Shown here one piece after another: positions 8,578 through 18,683 of a stretch of 59,979 nucleotides of DNA. The notes under the pieces are model-generated. The model was not told where the DNA came from and did no database searches. It worked only from the letters and a program-made list of their open reading frames with translations. This stretch comes from Bacillota bacterium (GTDB lineage Bacteria > Bacillota > Clostridia > Peptostreptococcales > Anaerovoracaceae), in the NCBI GenBank assembly GCA_022770665.1, contig JALEHL010000040.1:1-59979 (forward strand), given 5' to 3'. Positions within the stretch are counted from its first letter, which is position 1. Every line of letters starts with the position of its first letter. The translations under genes and the position numbers were made by a program.

Positions 8578-10800
8578 ATGAGCGTAAAAGTCAAGAGACT
8601 GCTTTGCATTCTTGTGCTGGCAGTGGTAGTTTTCGGCTGGTTTGTGACCGGTTTCGGCATCGGGTCAGTCGATTCGGTGAAAGATGCCTTAAAATACGGC
8701 CTGGATATTAATGGCGGTGTTTATGTGGTGATGGAAGCCCAGACAGATCTGACAGGCGATGAACTGGACAAGCTGATGGATCAGACGCGTGCTGTGCTGG
8801 ATAATCGTGTCAACCAGATGGGTGTAGCAGAATCTTCCGTTACCATCGAAGGCGATAAGCGTATTCGTGTGGAGATTCCAGGTGTAGAAGATGCGGAAGA
8901 AGCGATTGAATCCATTGGCCGGACGGCACAGCTTCAGTTTATCCTGGCAGACGGATCTGTTGTTGTAGACGGCAGCCATGTGAAAGATGCTTCGATTGCA
9001 ACAGATGGAGCATATTATAAGATCCTGCTTGAATTTGACAGTGAAGGCGCAGGTCTTTTTGAAGAAGGTACCAGAAAGGCTTACAATAATGAAGTAACTT
9101 CTGCAATTGATGGAATGCAGAGCAACCAGATTGCAATCGTTCTCGATAATGAAATTATTTCTCATCCAAATGTAAATGGTGTCATTGCCGGCGGAAACTG
9201 TGAGATTACGGGACAGTTTACCAAGGATGAAGCGTCGACGACGGCTGCGCTGATTCGCGGCGGTGCACTGCCGGTTGAACTGAAGGAGATCCAGTCTTCC
9301 GTTCAGTCTGCAACGATTGGTGCAGATGCACTGGATAAATCGATTGTTGCCGGTGCAATCGGACTTGGACTGGTATTTCTGCTGATGATCATTTTCTACG
9401 GTATGCTGGGCATCGTAGCAGATATCGCTCTGCTGCTGTATGTTGTACTTTTCCTGTGGTCCATGGTCGCCATGGGTGTTGTGCTGACTTTGCCGGGTAT
9501 CGCGGCACTGATTCTTTCGATCGGTATGGCAGTCGATGCGAATGTCATTATTTTTGCCAGAATTAAAGAGGAAATTGCTGCAGGAAAATCAATTCGTGTC
9601 GCCGTGAGCACAGGCTTTAAGAATGCACTGACGACGGTTCTGGATGCGCAGATTACGACGCTGATCGCAGCAGTTGTGCTGTATGAAGTAGGCACTACTT
9701 CCGTAAAGGGATTTGCACTGACTCTGATGATCGGTATCGTAATCAGTATCTTTACCGCAGTTGTTATCACGCAGCTCTTTATTTCTCTGCTGGCAGACAG
9801 CAAACGGTTTGCGAAGAATAAATATTTCGGTGTGAATGAAGATGGAACGCCGAAGCAGATGCTGAATAAAACTTTCTCATTTGTGAAACATAGAAAGATC
9901 TACTATACAGTCAGCATTGTCATCATTGTAGTCGGAATTCTGTTTGCATTCATCGGCGGAATGAATTACGGAATTGACTTTACAGGTGGTACGATGATAC
10001 AGATCGATATGGGGGAAGAAGTTCCAATCCGCGACGTGGAAGATGCCCTGAAGGAGTACGATCTGGATCCGTCCATTATCTATGCGGGAGATAATAATTC
10101 ACAAATTGTAATCAAGACAATTGAATCTCTCGATAATGCACAGCGTGCAGAAATTGTGGATACGCTAGGTCAGACCTGGGACATTTCTGAACAGGATGTC
10201 CTGGCATCCGAACAGTTCGGTCCATCTGTGGGTGATGAGCTGAAGTCGAATGCGATCCTTGCAGTGATCATCGCTTCCATTGGTATGCTGATCTACATTA
10301 TTTTCCGGTTTAAATCCTGGAAATATGGCTTTTCCGCAATTGTCGGCGTAGTGCATGACGTTCTGGTGGTTATCGCTTTCTATGCAATTTTCGGATATAC
10401 TGTAAACAATCCGTTCATTGCCGCAATACTTACATTAGTCGGTTATTCCATCAATGATACGATCGTAATCTTTGACCGTATCAGAGAGAATAAAGTCCTT
10501 CATCCGAAAGACGGCAATGAAGCAAATATCGATCGAAGTCTCAATCAGACATTGAATCGTACAATCATGACTTCTCTTACGACACTGATTGTAATGATTC
10601 CGCTCTGTATTATGGTTTCCTCCACCATTCGTGAATTTATAATTCCGCTGATGGTCGGCGTGATCGTAGGATGTATGTCTTCTATCTTCACCTGCAGCCC
10701 GCTGTACTTTGATCTGTGCAGAAGTGAAGAAGAATCCAAATATGTAAAGAGTACGAAAACTGCTGCAAAGGCGAAATCGAAAAAAAATAATCTGAAGTAA
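8578..10800 (+). CDS. secDF: protein translocase SecDF fusion
   Basis: SecD and SecF are encoded as one 740-residue chain, as in Bacillus. The SecD half (about residues 1-420) has an N-terminal helix, the GLDINGG motif near 40, a large extracytoplasmic domain, and the membrane motif GMAVDANVIIFARI near 313. The SecF half (about 430-725) has GMNYGIDFTGGTM near 461 and GYSINDTIVIFDRIREN near 621. The complex uses the proton gradient to pull secreted proteins out of SecYEG on the outer face of the membrane. It has its own promoter and lies next to yajC, its partner. The C-terminus is Lys-rich. Confidence 0.97.
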   Translation: MSVKVKRLLCILVLAVVVFGWFVTGFGIGSVDSVKDALKYGLDINGGVYVVMEAQTDLTGDELDKLMDQTRAVLDNRVNQMGVAESSVTIEGDKRIRVEIPGVEDAEEAIESIGRTAQLQFILADGSVVVDGSHVKDASIATDGAYYKILLEFDSEGAGLFEEGTRKAYNNEVTSAIDGMQSNQIAIVLDNEIISHPNVNGVIAGGNCEITGQFTKDEASTTAALIRGGALPVELKEIQSSVQSATIGADALDKSIVAGAIGLGLVFLLMIIFYGMLGIVADIALLLYVVLFLWSMVAMGVVLTLPGIAALILSIGMAVDANVIIFARIKEEIAAGKSIRVAVSTGFKNALTTVLDAQITTLIAAVVLYEVGTTSVKGFALTLMIGIVISIFTAVVITQLFISLLADSKRFAKNKYFGVNEDGTPKQMLNKTFSFVKHRKIYYTVSIVIIVVGILFAFIGGMNYGIDFTGGTMIQIDMGEEVPIRDVEDALKEYDLDPSIIYAGDNNSQIVIKTIESLDNAQRAEIVDTLGQTWDISEQDVLASEQFGPSVGDELKSNAILAVIIASIGMLIYIIFRFKSWKYGFSAIVGVVHDVLVVIAFYAIFGYTVNNPFIAAILTLVGYSINDTIVIFDRIRENKVLHPKDGNEANIDRSLNQTLNRTIMTSLTTLIVMIPLCIMVSSTIREFIIPLMVGVIVGCMSSIFTCSPLYFDLCRSEEESKYVKSTKTAAKAKSKKNNLK

Positions 10801-10810
10801 GTAATAGATC

Positions 10811-10841
10811 GTATTCCGGTCGGCAAAGTCGGCCGGAATAC
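10811..10841. repeat. perfect inverted repeat between secDF and rel
   Basis: GTATTCCGG (10811-10819) and CCGGAATAC (10833-10841) form a perfect 9-base stem, extendable by a CG pair. There is no T-run on either side, so it is not a standard terminator. It could be an RNA-stabilising hairpin or part of a protein-binding site. Confidence 0.6.
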
Positions 10842-10849
10842 TGAAAAAC

Positions 10850-10874
10850 GGAAGACGGAAGACTGAAGACTGAC
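10850..10874 (+). repeat. heptamer direct repeat in the rel leader
   Basis: GGAAGAC, GGAAGAC and TGAAGAC follow one another directly, then TGAC. A TATAAT at 10876-10881 follows at once, so the repeats occupy the spacer and -35 region of a possible rel promoter that lacks a recognisable -35. Confidence 0.45.
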
Positions 10875-10909
10875 ATATAATCATACTGCATCAATAGGAG
10901 TTTACCTGC

Positions 10910-13129
10910 ATGTTAACAAAGGAAGAGTTTCTGGAAGAACTACTGAAGTACAATTCAAATTATGATACCGGGCTGATCGGAAGAGCATTTGACAAAGCGC
11001 AGTCCCTGCATGACGGGCAGCTGCGGAAAAGCGGTGAGCCTTACTTTGTGCATCCGATCAATGTAGCTCTGATTCTTGCGCAGCTTGGTATGGATGATGC
11101 AACCATTGTAGGAGGACTTCTTCATGATGTGGTAGAGGACACGGAATATACCCGGGAAGAGCTGGTGGAAGATTTCGGAGAAGAAATTGCACTGCTGGTT
11201 GACGGCGTTACGAAACTGGGCTCTATTAAATTCGAGTCCAAGGAAGAACTGCAGGCGGAAAATTTCCGGAAAATGTTTCTGGCCATGTCGAAGGATATCC
11301 GCGTTCTGATCATCAAGCTGGCCGACAGGCTGCATAATATGCGTACCATGCAGTATATGTCTCCGGCAAAGCAGGTGGAGAAATCCAAGGAGACCCTTGA
11401 AATCTATGCACCTCTGGCAAGCAGGCTTGGTATTTCTACTGTAAAATTCGAGATGGAAGATCTGGCTCTTCAATACCTTCATCCGGAGGAGTTCAAAGAA
11501 CTCAAGGAAAAAGTGGAGAACCGGAAAGTTCAGCGTTCGGAAACAATCAATATGGTCATCAAAGAGCTGAAAGAAGTGCTGGATGATATGAACCTGAAAT
11601 ATGAGATTTATGGAAGAGCCAAGCATTATTACAGCATTTACCGGAAAATGAAATTTCAGAAAAAACAGATTGATGAAATATTCGATCTGATTGCAGTTCG
11701 TGTGATTGTGGAAACTGTACGTGACTGCTATGCAGTTCTTGGTCTGGTCCATACTATGTGGAAACCGATCCCAGGCCGGTTTAAGGACTATATCGCCATG
11801 CCAAAACCGAATATGTATCAGTCCCTCCATACAACGGTGATCGGAGAGCATGGAGAAATTTTTGAAATTCAGATACGGACCTATGAGATGCATGAAGTCG
11901 CTGAATATGGTATTGCGGCTCACTGGAAATATAAAGAGGGAAAATCTGACACGGAAAATTCATCGGATGATCTGAAACTTGCGTGGGTTCGTCAGTCTCT
12001 GGAATGGCAGAAAGATCTGAAAGACCCGAAAGAGTTCCTGGAAACGATGAAGATGGATCTTTTTGCGACGCAGGTTTTTGTTTTCACACCAAAAGGAGAT
12101 GTCATAGAACTGCCAGCAGGTTCCACACCACTGGATTTCGCCTTTAAAATCCATTCTGCAATCGGCTGCAAATGCGTCGGGGCGAAAGTGAACGGCAAAA
12201 TGGTCACGATTGACTACACGCTGCAAAACGGAGATATTGTAGAAATCGTTACTTCGGCAAATTCCAGCGGTCCGAGTGTGGACTGGCTGAAGATTGCGAA
12301 AAGCTCCAATGCCAGAAACAAGATTCGCAACTGGCTGAAAAAAGAAAACAAGTCAGATACGGTAGATAAGGGAAAAGACCTTCTGGATAAGTACATCCGG
12401 AAAAAAGGATACGACCCGCAGCTCTGCGCCAAATCCAATTATATCAATCGTGCTATGAAAGCAATGAATTTTGCGAGCAATGAAGAAGGCTTCATTCAGC
12501 TTTCCAACGGCGGCACCTTGATGAGCAAGTTCTGCAATCTGCTGTTTTCTTATTATAATGAAGATAATAAGCAGGCAGAAGTCAAGTCCAATGAGGAAGT
12601 TATCGAAGACATCAACAAAGCGGAGGAAGCCAGGAAACAGCGTCAGCAGAAACAGTCAAACCGCAGAGACATCGATACGCCGGGTATTATCGTGAAGGGA
12701 GCGGACAATCTGATGATCCGAGTCGCGAGGTGCTGCAATCCGGTCCCCGGGGATGAGATCGTCGGATTTATTACAAAAGGCAGGGGGATATCTGTACACA
12801 GAAAAGACTGCTCCAATGTAGTGAACCTTCCTCCAGAGGAGAAACAGCGCTTTATCGAAGTGGAATGGGAAGATCTGAAAGTTGGAAAATCCTACAATGC
12901 AGATATTTGTATTCTTGCTTACGATAGGAAAGGAATTCTTTCGGACATTTCAAAGACCTGTGAAGATATGGATATCCATCTTTCGGGCGTAAATGCAAAG
13001 AGCGGAAAAGACGGAACGGTAAACATGACGATCACACTTTCCATTTCCAGCACGCAGGAAATGCAGAAAGTCTTGCGCTGCCTGCGTCTGATTGACGGCG
13101 TGATCCAGGTTTATCGGGCAAAATCCTGA
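10910..13129 (+). CDS. rel: bifunctional (p)ppGpp synthetase/hydrolase Rel
   Basis: A 739-residue RelA/SpoT homologue that makes and degrades the alarmone (p)ppGpp. The HD hydrolase domain (His48, His72-Asp73 in LLHDVVEDTEYT) is intact. The synthetase domain has YGRAKHYYSIYRKM near 235 and GRFKDYIAMPKPNMYQSLHTT near 290. RFKD is the RxKD form typical of bifunctional enzymes. A TGS domain begins near 393 (VFVFTPKGDVIELPAGSTPLDFAF), followed by helical and zinc-finger-like segments (RCCNPVPGDEI) and a C-terminal ACT domain from about 660. These C-terminal parts sense uncharged tRNA on the ribosome. It heads the dtd-MBL-hemZ-hisS-aspS cluster. Confidence 0.97.
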   Translation: MLTKEEFLEELLKYNSNYDTGLIGRAFDKAQSLHDGQLRKSGEPYFVHPINVALILAQLGMDDATIVGGLLHDVVEDTEYTREELVEDFGEEIALLVDGVTKLGSIKFESKEELQAENFRKMFLAMSKDIRVLIIKLADRLHNMRTMQYMSPAKQVEKSKETLEIYAPLASRLGISTVKFEMEDLALQYLHPEEFKELKEKVENRKVQRSETINMVIKELKEVLDDMNLKYEIYGRAKHYYSIYRKMKFQKKQIDEIFDLIAVRVIVETVRDCYAVLGLVHTMWKPIPGRFKDYIAMPKPNMYQSLHTTVIGEHGEIFEIQIRTYEMHEVAEYGIAAHWKYKEGKSDTENSSDDLKLAWVRQSLEWQKDLKDPKEFLETMKMDLFATQVFVFTPKGDVIELPAGSTPLDFAFKIHSAIGCKCVGAKVNGKMVTIDYTLQNGDIVEIVTSANSSGPSVDWLKIAKSSNARNKIRNWLKKENKSDTVDKGKDLLDKYIRKKGYDPQLCAKSNYINRAMKAMNFASNEEGFIQLSNGGTLMSKFCNLLFSYYNEDNKQAEVKSNEEVIEDINKAEEARKQRQQKQSNRRDIDTPGIIVKGADNLMIRVARCCNPVPGDEIVGFITKGRGISVHRKDCSNVVNLPPEEKQRFIEVEWEDLKVGKSYNADICILAYDRKGILSDISKTCEDMDIHLSGVNAKSGKDGTVNMTITLSISSTQEMQKVLRCLRLIDGVIQVYRAKS

Positions 13130-13149
13130 GAGAATAGAAAGAGAGACCT

Positions 13150-13599
13150 ATGAGAGCAGTTGTTCAGAGAGTAACAGAAGGCACTGTCACAGTGGAAGAT
13201 CAGGTGACAGGATCCATTGAATCCGGTTATGTTGTACTTCTGGGCGTTGAAGATACGGATACGGAAAAGGATGCGGATTATCTTGCTGAGAAAATTGTCG
13301 GTTTGCGTATTTTCGAAGATGCGGATGGAAAAATGAATCTTTCTTTGCAGGATACAGGCGGACAAATGCTTGTTATTTCCCAGTTCACGCTGCTTGCGGA
13401 TGCGAGGAAGGGCAGACGCCCGAACTTTGTGAAAGCAGCAAAGCCGGAACTGGCAAAGAAACTATATGACTATTTCGTTTCAAAAGTAAAGTCAATGGGT
13501 GTCACTGTGGAAGAAGGAATTTTTCAGACACATATGCTGGTCCGTATTTATAACGACGGGCCTGTGACCATCCTGCTGGACAGCAATAAATTGTTTTGA
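13150..13599 (+). CDS. dtd: D-aminoacyl-tRNA deacylase
   Basis: A 149-residue DTD-family enzyme that removes D-amino acids, and glycine mischarged on tRNA-Ala, from tRNAs. The two active-site signatures are present: SQFTLLAD near residue 77 and [11 protein letters not shown] near 135. It begins with the usual MRAVVQRV. The gene lies 20 bases after rel, the conserved order in Firmicutes, and 11 bases before the MBL hydrolase. Confidence 0.97.
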   Translation: MRAVVQRVTEGTVTVEDQVTGSIESGYVVLLGVEDTDTEKDADYLAEKIVGLRIFEDADGKMNLSLQDTGGQMLVISQFTLLADARKGRRPNFVKAAKPELAKKLYDYFVSKVKSMGVTVEEGIFQTHMLVRIYNDGPVTILLDSNKLF

Positions 13600-13610
13600 G
13601 GGAGACTTAA

Positions 13611-14240
13611 ATGAAAATCAGCAGATATATAACGGGTCCAATTCAGGTGAACACATACCTGGTGTATGATGAAACAACGCTGAAGGGGTTTCTGGTGGAT
13701 CCGGGAGATTACGCTCCGGTAATCACAGAAGAGATCCGTAGGAAAAACATTGACCTGCGGTACATTATACTTACCCATGGTCATGGTGATCATATCGGCG
13801 GGGTGGAGGGCTTCCGAAAAGATTTTCCTCAGGCACCCGTTGTAGCATATTCTGAAGAACGGGAACTTCTGATGGACGGCATACGAAACAGTTCTGAAGA
13901 AATGTTCGGCCGGCCAGTCACTGTAGATGCAGACCTTTGGGTAAAGAACGGAGATACACTCCAGGTAGGAACTATGCAGCTGACTTGTTTCCATACTCCG
14001 GGGCATACAAAGGGAAGCATGTGTATCTATCTTCCCGGTCAGCCAGGTTGCTGCTTTAGCGGTGATACTATTTTTCGCTTTTCTGTTGGGAGAACAGATT
14101 TGTACGGCGGCGACTTTCAGGCACTGCTTGCATCCATCCGGAATGTGATTTTTCAGCTTCCGGATGATACGGTTCTTCTTCCGGGGCATATGGATATTTC
14201 CACTGTCGGCGAAGAGAAAAGAGGAAATCCATTTGTATAA
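13611..14240 (+). CDS. MBL-fold metallohydrolase (glyoxalase II-like)
   Basis: A 209-residue metallo-beta-lactamase-fold enzyme. The metal-binding motif THGHGDH lies at residues 55-61. The further ligands are in HTPGHTKGS near 129, the Asp of FSGDTIF near 149, and the C-terminal LPGH. The RTDLYGGD segment is typical of the YqgX/GloB-like subgroup. These proteins hydrolyse thioesters such as glutathione or bacillithiol adducts, but the substrate here is not known. A GAGG in the last codons serves hemZ, whose TTG start overlaps this stop. Confidence 0.88.
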   Translation: MKISRYITGPIQVNTYLVYDETTLKGFLVDPGDYAPVITEEIRRKNIDLRYIILTHGHGDHIGGVEGFRKDFPQAPVVAYSEERELLMDGIRNSSEEMFGRPVTVDADLWVKNGDTLQVGTMQLTCFHTPGHTKGSMCIYLPGQPGCCFSGDTIFRFSVGRTDLYGGDFQALLASIRNVIFQLPDDTVLLPGHMDISTVGEEKRGNPFV

Positions 14241-15615
14241 GATCTATCTGAAAAACATTGAAAAAATATACGAGTTTGTGGAACTGATCAAGCTCTTTCT
14301 CCCGCCGGAGCAGTTTACAGTCTGCTCGGAGAATGAATTTTCAGAGAAGGATGAAGAACTTCTCGTTTTTCACGAAAACGATTCTGAAGATAAAAATACG
14401 GTGAAGCGGAATATTTTCAAAAAACTATCACTCCTCACAGGCAAGCAGCCTCCTTGGGGCATTCTTACCGGCGTGCGTCCGGTGAAGCTGACTGGGGAGC
14501 TGTACAGAAAACTGGGAAGTTATGAAAGTGTTCAGCGATGCCTCGAAGAAGAATATCTCGTTTCCGCAGAGAAGAGAGAACTTCTGCTGGATACTTTGAA
14601 ATATCAGCGCCAAGTGCTGGGCCCGCCGCCGGAGAAGGGAATTGCTCTTTATCTTGGTATTCCGTTTTGCCCGACCCGTTGTCTTTACTGCTCTTTTACT
14701 TCCAACCAGAAAGGACCGGAAGAAGTGGAGCGGTATCTGGAAGCACTGATTACGGAGATTCGTTTCTGCGGGCAGCGAATGAAAGAAACCGGACTCTGGC
14801 CAGAGTCCGTCTATATCGGAGGCGGAACACCAACAACGCTGCAGGCGGAACAGCTGGAAAGGCTGATGACAGAAGTGGAAAATCATATAGATCTTTCCAG
14901 GACACGTGAGTTCACTGTAGAGGCCGGCCGTCCAGACACCATTACCGGAGAAAAACTGGAAGTACTGAAAAGACATCGTGTTGACCGGATCAGCATCAAT
15001 CCGCAGTCTATGAAAAAGCGAACGCTGGAACTGATCGGGCGTTCTCATGAGCCGGAAGATGTTCTGAATGCGTTTCAGACAGCAGCTGAATCAGGGTTTT
15101 CTCTGATAAACGCAGATGTGATTGCCGGCCTTCCGGAAGAAACACCGGAAGATTTTCAGAACACCATGCGCATTCTCATCGGTCTGGAACCGAAAAATAT
15201 TACGGTTCATACGCTGGCCGTCAAGAGAGCGTCCCGACTGATCGATCAGGATCCGGATTTGCATTACAGACAGGCGGAAACTGTTTCCAGAATGCTGGAG
15301 ATCAGCGGCAGAATGCTGCAGGCTGCAGGATATCGGCCGTACTACCTGTACCGGCAGAAACATATGGCCGGAGCATTTGAAAATGTGGGATATTGCAGGG
15401 AGAACACGCCCTGTATCTATAATATTAGAATCATGGAGGAACAGCAGACTGTCATCGCACTGGGTGCAGGCGGCATCAGCAAGGTATACTTCCCTGCAGA
15501 AAACCGTCTGGAACGTGTGCCGAATGTGTCGAATTATGAGGTATATATTGACAGACTTGCAGAGATGCTGGACCGAAAGGAACAAAAACTATTTAAGGAG
15601 GTTTCAACATGCTGA
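14233..15615 (+). CDS. hemZ: HemZ-like radical SAM protein
   Basis: A radical SAM enzyme of the HemN/HemZ group. Cys146, Cys150 and Cys153 (CPTRCLYC) bind the 4Fe-4S cluster. IGGGTPTTL, then EAGRPDTI, and DVIAGLPEETPEDF are the SAM-site and HemN-type motifs. I place the start at a TTG (14233): it has an AGAGG 8 bases upstream and overlaps the previous stop by 8 bases. An in-frame ATG at 14164 would give a 77-base overlap with no binding site. The result is 460 residues. HemZ is named as an oxygen-independent coproporphyrinogen dehydrogenase. Many anaerobes with this gene lack complete heme synthesis, so the true reaction is uncertain. The stop overlaps the hisS start (ATGCTGA). Confidence 0.85.
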   Translation: MYKIYLKNIEKIYEFVELIKLFLPPEQFTVCSENEFSEKDEELLVFHENDSEDKNTVKRNIFKKLSLLTGKQPPWGILTGVRPVKLTGELYRKLGSYESVQRCLEEEYLVSAEKRELLLDTLKYQRQVLGPPPEKGIALYLGIPFCPTRCLYCSFTSNQKGPEEVERYLEALITEIRFCGQRMKETGLWPESVYIGGGTPTTLQAEQLERLMTEVENHIDLSRTREFTVEAGRPDTITGEKLEVLKRHRVDRISINPQSMKKRTLELIGRSHEPEDVLNAFQTAAESGFSLINADVIAGLPEETPEDFQNTMRILIGLEPKNITVHTLAVKRASRLIDQDPDLHYRQAETVSRMLEISGRMLQAAGYRPYYLYRQKHMAGAFENVGYCRENTPCIYNIRIMEEQQTVIALGAGGISKVYFPAENRLERVPNVSNYEVYIDRLAEMLDRKEQKLFKEVSTC

Positions 15616-16862
15616 CAAACGCGCCAAAAGGAACGAAAGATATTTTGCCAGATCAGGTTCACAAATGGCACTATGTGGAAGGACAGTTCAGAGACATCTG
15701 CAGAAGATATGGCTTTAAAGAAGTGAGAACGCCGGTTTTTGAACATACGGAACTTTTTACAAGGGGAATCGGTGATACGACAGATGTGGTTCAGAAGGAA
15801 ATGTATACCTTCAATGATCACGGCAATCGTAGCATTACACTGAAACCGGAAGGCACATCGCCTGCAGTTCGTGCTTTTATAGAGCATAAGCTGTATGCGG
15901 AAGTGCAGCCTTCCAAGTATTACTATATTACCCCGTGCTTCCGCTATGAAAAACCACAGTCAGGACGTTTACGCCAGTTTCATCAGTTCGGCATTGAAGT
16001 ATTCGGCACACCGAACATGATGGCTGATGCAGAAGTGATCAGCCTGGGATATGATTTCCTGACCAGTCTCGGGATTACAGAAATTGAGCTTCATATCAAC
16101 AGTGTAGGCTGTCCGGAATGCAGAAGAAAACACCGGGAAGCACTGAAGTCTTTCCTGAAACCGAAGTACGACGAGCTGTGCGATACCTGTAAAACACGTT
16201 TTGACAAGAATCCGATGCGTATTCTTGACTGCAAATCGCCGATCTGTCAGGAGCTGGTGAAAGGCGCGCCGATGATGATTGACTACCTCTGCGATGACTG
16301 CAGGAATGCCTTCGAAGATCTGCAGAATAACCTGAAAGCAATGGATATTCCGTTTGTAGTGGATCCAGGCATTGTCAGAGGGCTGGATTATTACACCAAG
16401 ACTGCTTTTGAATTTGTTACTACAAAAATTGGTGCCCAGGGAACGGTCTGTGGCGGAGGACGGTATGACCATCTTGTAGAAGAGGTGGGCGGACCGCCGA
16501 TCCCGGGTGTCGGATTCGGACTGGGGATCGAACGACTGATTATGCTGATGGAGGCGAATGGCGCCCAGTTCCCGTCGGAAGGTCAGGTCGATGTGTTTAT
16601 CGCCGTAATGGGCGATGCGGCAAAGGCTTACGGTCTGAAGCTGTGCCGGCAGCTGCGGGCACAGGGAGTTGCAGCAGAAATGGACACGCTTGCCAGAAAC
16701 ATTAAAAATCAGTTCAAATATGCCAATCGGCTTGATGCAAAGTACACGGTGGTGATCGGCGATAACGAACTGGAAGAAGGTGCTGCTACGGTAAAGAATA
16801 TGGCAACTTCTGAGCAGAAGCAGGTGAAGTTCGATGAACTGTTTGATGTTATTATGAAATAA
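15609..16862 (+). CDS. hisS: histidyl-tRNA synthetase
   Basis: A 417-residue class II synthetase that charges tRNA-His. Motif 1 lies in KEVRTPVFEHTELF, motif 2 in CFRYEKPQSGRLRQFHQFG near 115. The histidine-specific LDYYTKTAFE lies near 258, and motif 3 is GFGLGIERL. The anticodon-binding domain follows from about 325. The start is preceded by AAGGAGG and overlaps the hemZ stop by 7 bases. No T-box leader is present here or before aspS, so control is from the upstream operon promoter. Confidence 0.97.
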   Translation: MLTNAPKGTKDILPDQVHKWHYVEGQFRDICRRYGFKEVRTPVFEHTELFTRGIGDTTDVVQKEMYTFNDHGNRSITLKPEGTSPAVRAFIEHKLYAEVQPSKYYYITPCFRYEKPQSGRLRQFHQFGIEVFGTPNMMADAEVISLGYDFLTSLGITEIELHINSVGCPECRRKHREALKSFLKPKYDELCDTCKTRFDKNPMRILDCKSPICQELVKGAPMMIDYLCDDCRNAFEDLQNNLKAMDIPFVVDPGIVRGLDYYTKTAFEFVTTKIGAQGTVCGGGRYDHLVEEVGGPPIPGVGFGLGIERLIMLMEANGAQFPSEGQVDVFIAVMGDAAKAYGLKLCRQLRAQGVAAEMDTLARNIKNQFKYANRLDAKYTVVIGDNELEEGAATVKNMATSEQKQVKFDELFDVIMK

Positions 16863-16885
16863 ATTGCAACACACAGGAGTTTAAC

Positions 16886-18649
16886 ATGAGTGAATTATTC
16901 AAGCGCACAAATATGTGCGGCACTTTAAATATCAGCAATGTCGGCCAGGAAGTGGTCCTGAACGGCTGGGTCGCCAAAAACAGGAACCTGGGCGGGCTCA
17001 TTTTTATTGATCTGAGAGATAAAACCGGTATTGTGCAGGTTACTTTTGATGACACGATTCCGCAGGATCTCTTTCAGAAAGCGGATTCCGTCAGAAGTGA
17101 ATATGTGATCGGTGTAAAGGGCACTGTAAAGGAGAGGAGTGCCAAGAACAGGAATATCCCGACCGGTGAGATCGAAGTGTTTGCTTCGGACCTGGTGATT
17201 TATTCCCAGGCTGATACGCCGCCGATTTATATTAAAGATGATGATAATGTAGATGATAATCTGCGTCTGAAATATCGGTATCTGGATCTGAGAAAGCCGA
17301 AAATGCAGAGAAATCTGACCTTCCGTCATCAGGTTACAAAGCTGACACGAGACTATTTTGACAGCTGCGGGTTTACGGAAGTGGAAACACCGATGCTGAT
17401 CAAGTCTACACCGGAAGGCGCCAGAGACTATCTGGTTCCAAGCCGGGTACACCCGGGCGAGTTTTATGCGCTGCCGCAGTCTCCGCAGCTGTTCAAGCAG
17501 CTGCTGATGGTCAGCGGCACAGACCGGTATATGCAGATCGTTAAATGCTTCCGTGACGAAGATCTTCGCGCTGACCGGCAGCCGGAATTTACACAGATTG
17601 ATCTGGAAATGTCTTTCGTGGATGCGGATGATGTTATGGCTGTGCAGGAAGGATTCCTGCAGAAGCTGTTCCACGATCTGATGGGGGTTGACATACAGCT
17701 TCCGCTGCCTCGTTTAACCTGGGACGAGGCCATGGAACGCTACGGATCAGATAAACCGGATCTTCGGTTTGGTTTTGAACTTCATTGCCTGAATCATCTG
17801 GCGGAAGGCTGCGGATTCAAGGTATTCACTGATACACTGGAAGCAGGCGGCGATGTGCGCGGTATCTGCATCGACGGAGGTGCGGAAAAGTTCAGCCGGA
17901 AAGAAATCGATAAACTGACGGCTGCTGTGAAGGATTACGGCGCGAAAGGCATGGTCTGGATGAAGGTTGGAGACGGAGAAATCAGCTCTTCCGTCAATAA
18001 ATTCTTCAGTCAGGAAGAACTGGCTGCGTATGCGGCGGAATTTGATGCGAAATCAGGGGATCTGATCTTTATTGTTTCGGATAAAAAGAAGGTTGTTTTC
18101 GATTCTCTAGGCTTCCTGCGCAGAGAGATTGCCCGCAGATTAGGACTGCTGAACGATAAAGAGTTCAAATTACTCTGGGTTGTTGACTTCCCTATGTTTG
18201 AAGTTGATGATGAAACCGGTGAGCTGAAGGCGATGCATCATCCGTTCACCCAGCCGAAGCTGGATCAGGTTCCGCTGCTGGATACGGATCCTGCTGCAGT
18301 AAAGGCGGAAGCATACGATATCGTGCTCAACGGCGTGGAACTGGGTGGAGGATCCATTCGAATTCATGATAAGGATCTTCAGGCGAAGATTTTCGAAGTG
18401 CTGGGGCTTACCAAAGAAGAGTGCGATGAAAAGTTCGGATTCCTTATCGAGGCATTCAAGTACGGCGTTCCGCCTCACGGCGGACTGGCTTACGGTCTGG
18501 ATCGTCTGGTCATGCTGCTGGCAGGGGAGTCTTCAATTCGTGAAGTGATTGCGTTCCCAAAGAATCAGAATGCGCAGTGTCTGGTTTCCAACGCACCGTC
18601 TCCGGTGGCAGAAGATCAGCTGAAGGAACTGGGAATCACGACACTGTAG
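16886..18649 (+). CDS. aspS: aspartyl-tRNA synthetase
   Basis: A 587-residue bacterial-type AspRS. An N-terminal OB-fold anticodon-binding domain (WVAKNRNLGGLIFIDLRDKTGIVQV) is followed by the class II core: motif 2 in CFRDEDLRADRQPEFTQID near 215, the bacterial GAD insertion domain at about 290-420, and motif 3 GLAYGLDRLVMLLAG near 535. Length and GAD domain match the standard bacterial enzyme. It lies 23 bases after hisS, a conserved pair in Firmicutes, and 34 bases before the unusual nadD gene. Confidence 0.97.
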   Translation: MSELFKRTNMCGTLNISNVGQEVVLNGWVAKNRNLGGLIFIDLRDKTGIVQVTFDDTIPQDLFQKADSVRSEYVIGVKGTVKERSAKNRNIPTGEIEVFASDLVIYSQADTPPIYIKDDDNVDDNLRLKYRYLDLRKPKMQRNLTFRHQVTKLTRDYFDSCGFTEVETPMLIKSTPEGARDYLVPSRVHPGEFYALPQSPQLFKQLLMVSGTDRYMQIVKCFRDEDLRADRQPEFTQIDLEMSFVDADDVMAVQEGFLQKLFHDLMGVDIQLPLPRLTWDEAMERYGSDKPDLRFGFELHCLNHLAEGCGFKVFTDTLEAGGDVRGICIDGGAEKFSRKEIDKLTAAVKDYGAKGMVWMKVGDGEISSSVNKFFSQEELAAYAAEFDAKSGDLIFIVSDKKKVVFDSLGFLRREIARRLGLLNDKEFKLLWVVDFPMFEVDDETGELKAMHHPFTQPKLDQVPLLDTDPAAVKAEAYDIVLNGVELGGGSIRIHDKDLQAKIFEVLGLTKEECDEKFGFLIEAFKYGVPPHGGLAYGLDRLVMLLAGESSIREVIAFPKNQNAQCLVSNAPSPVAEDQLKELGITTL

Positions 18650-18683
18650 TATATGTAATCAACGGATGGACAGGAGGTGCCTT

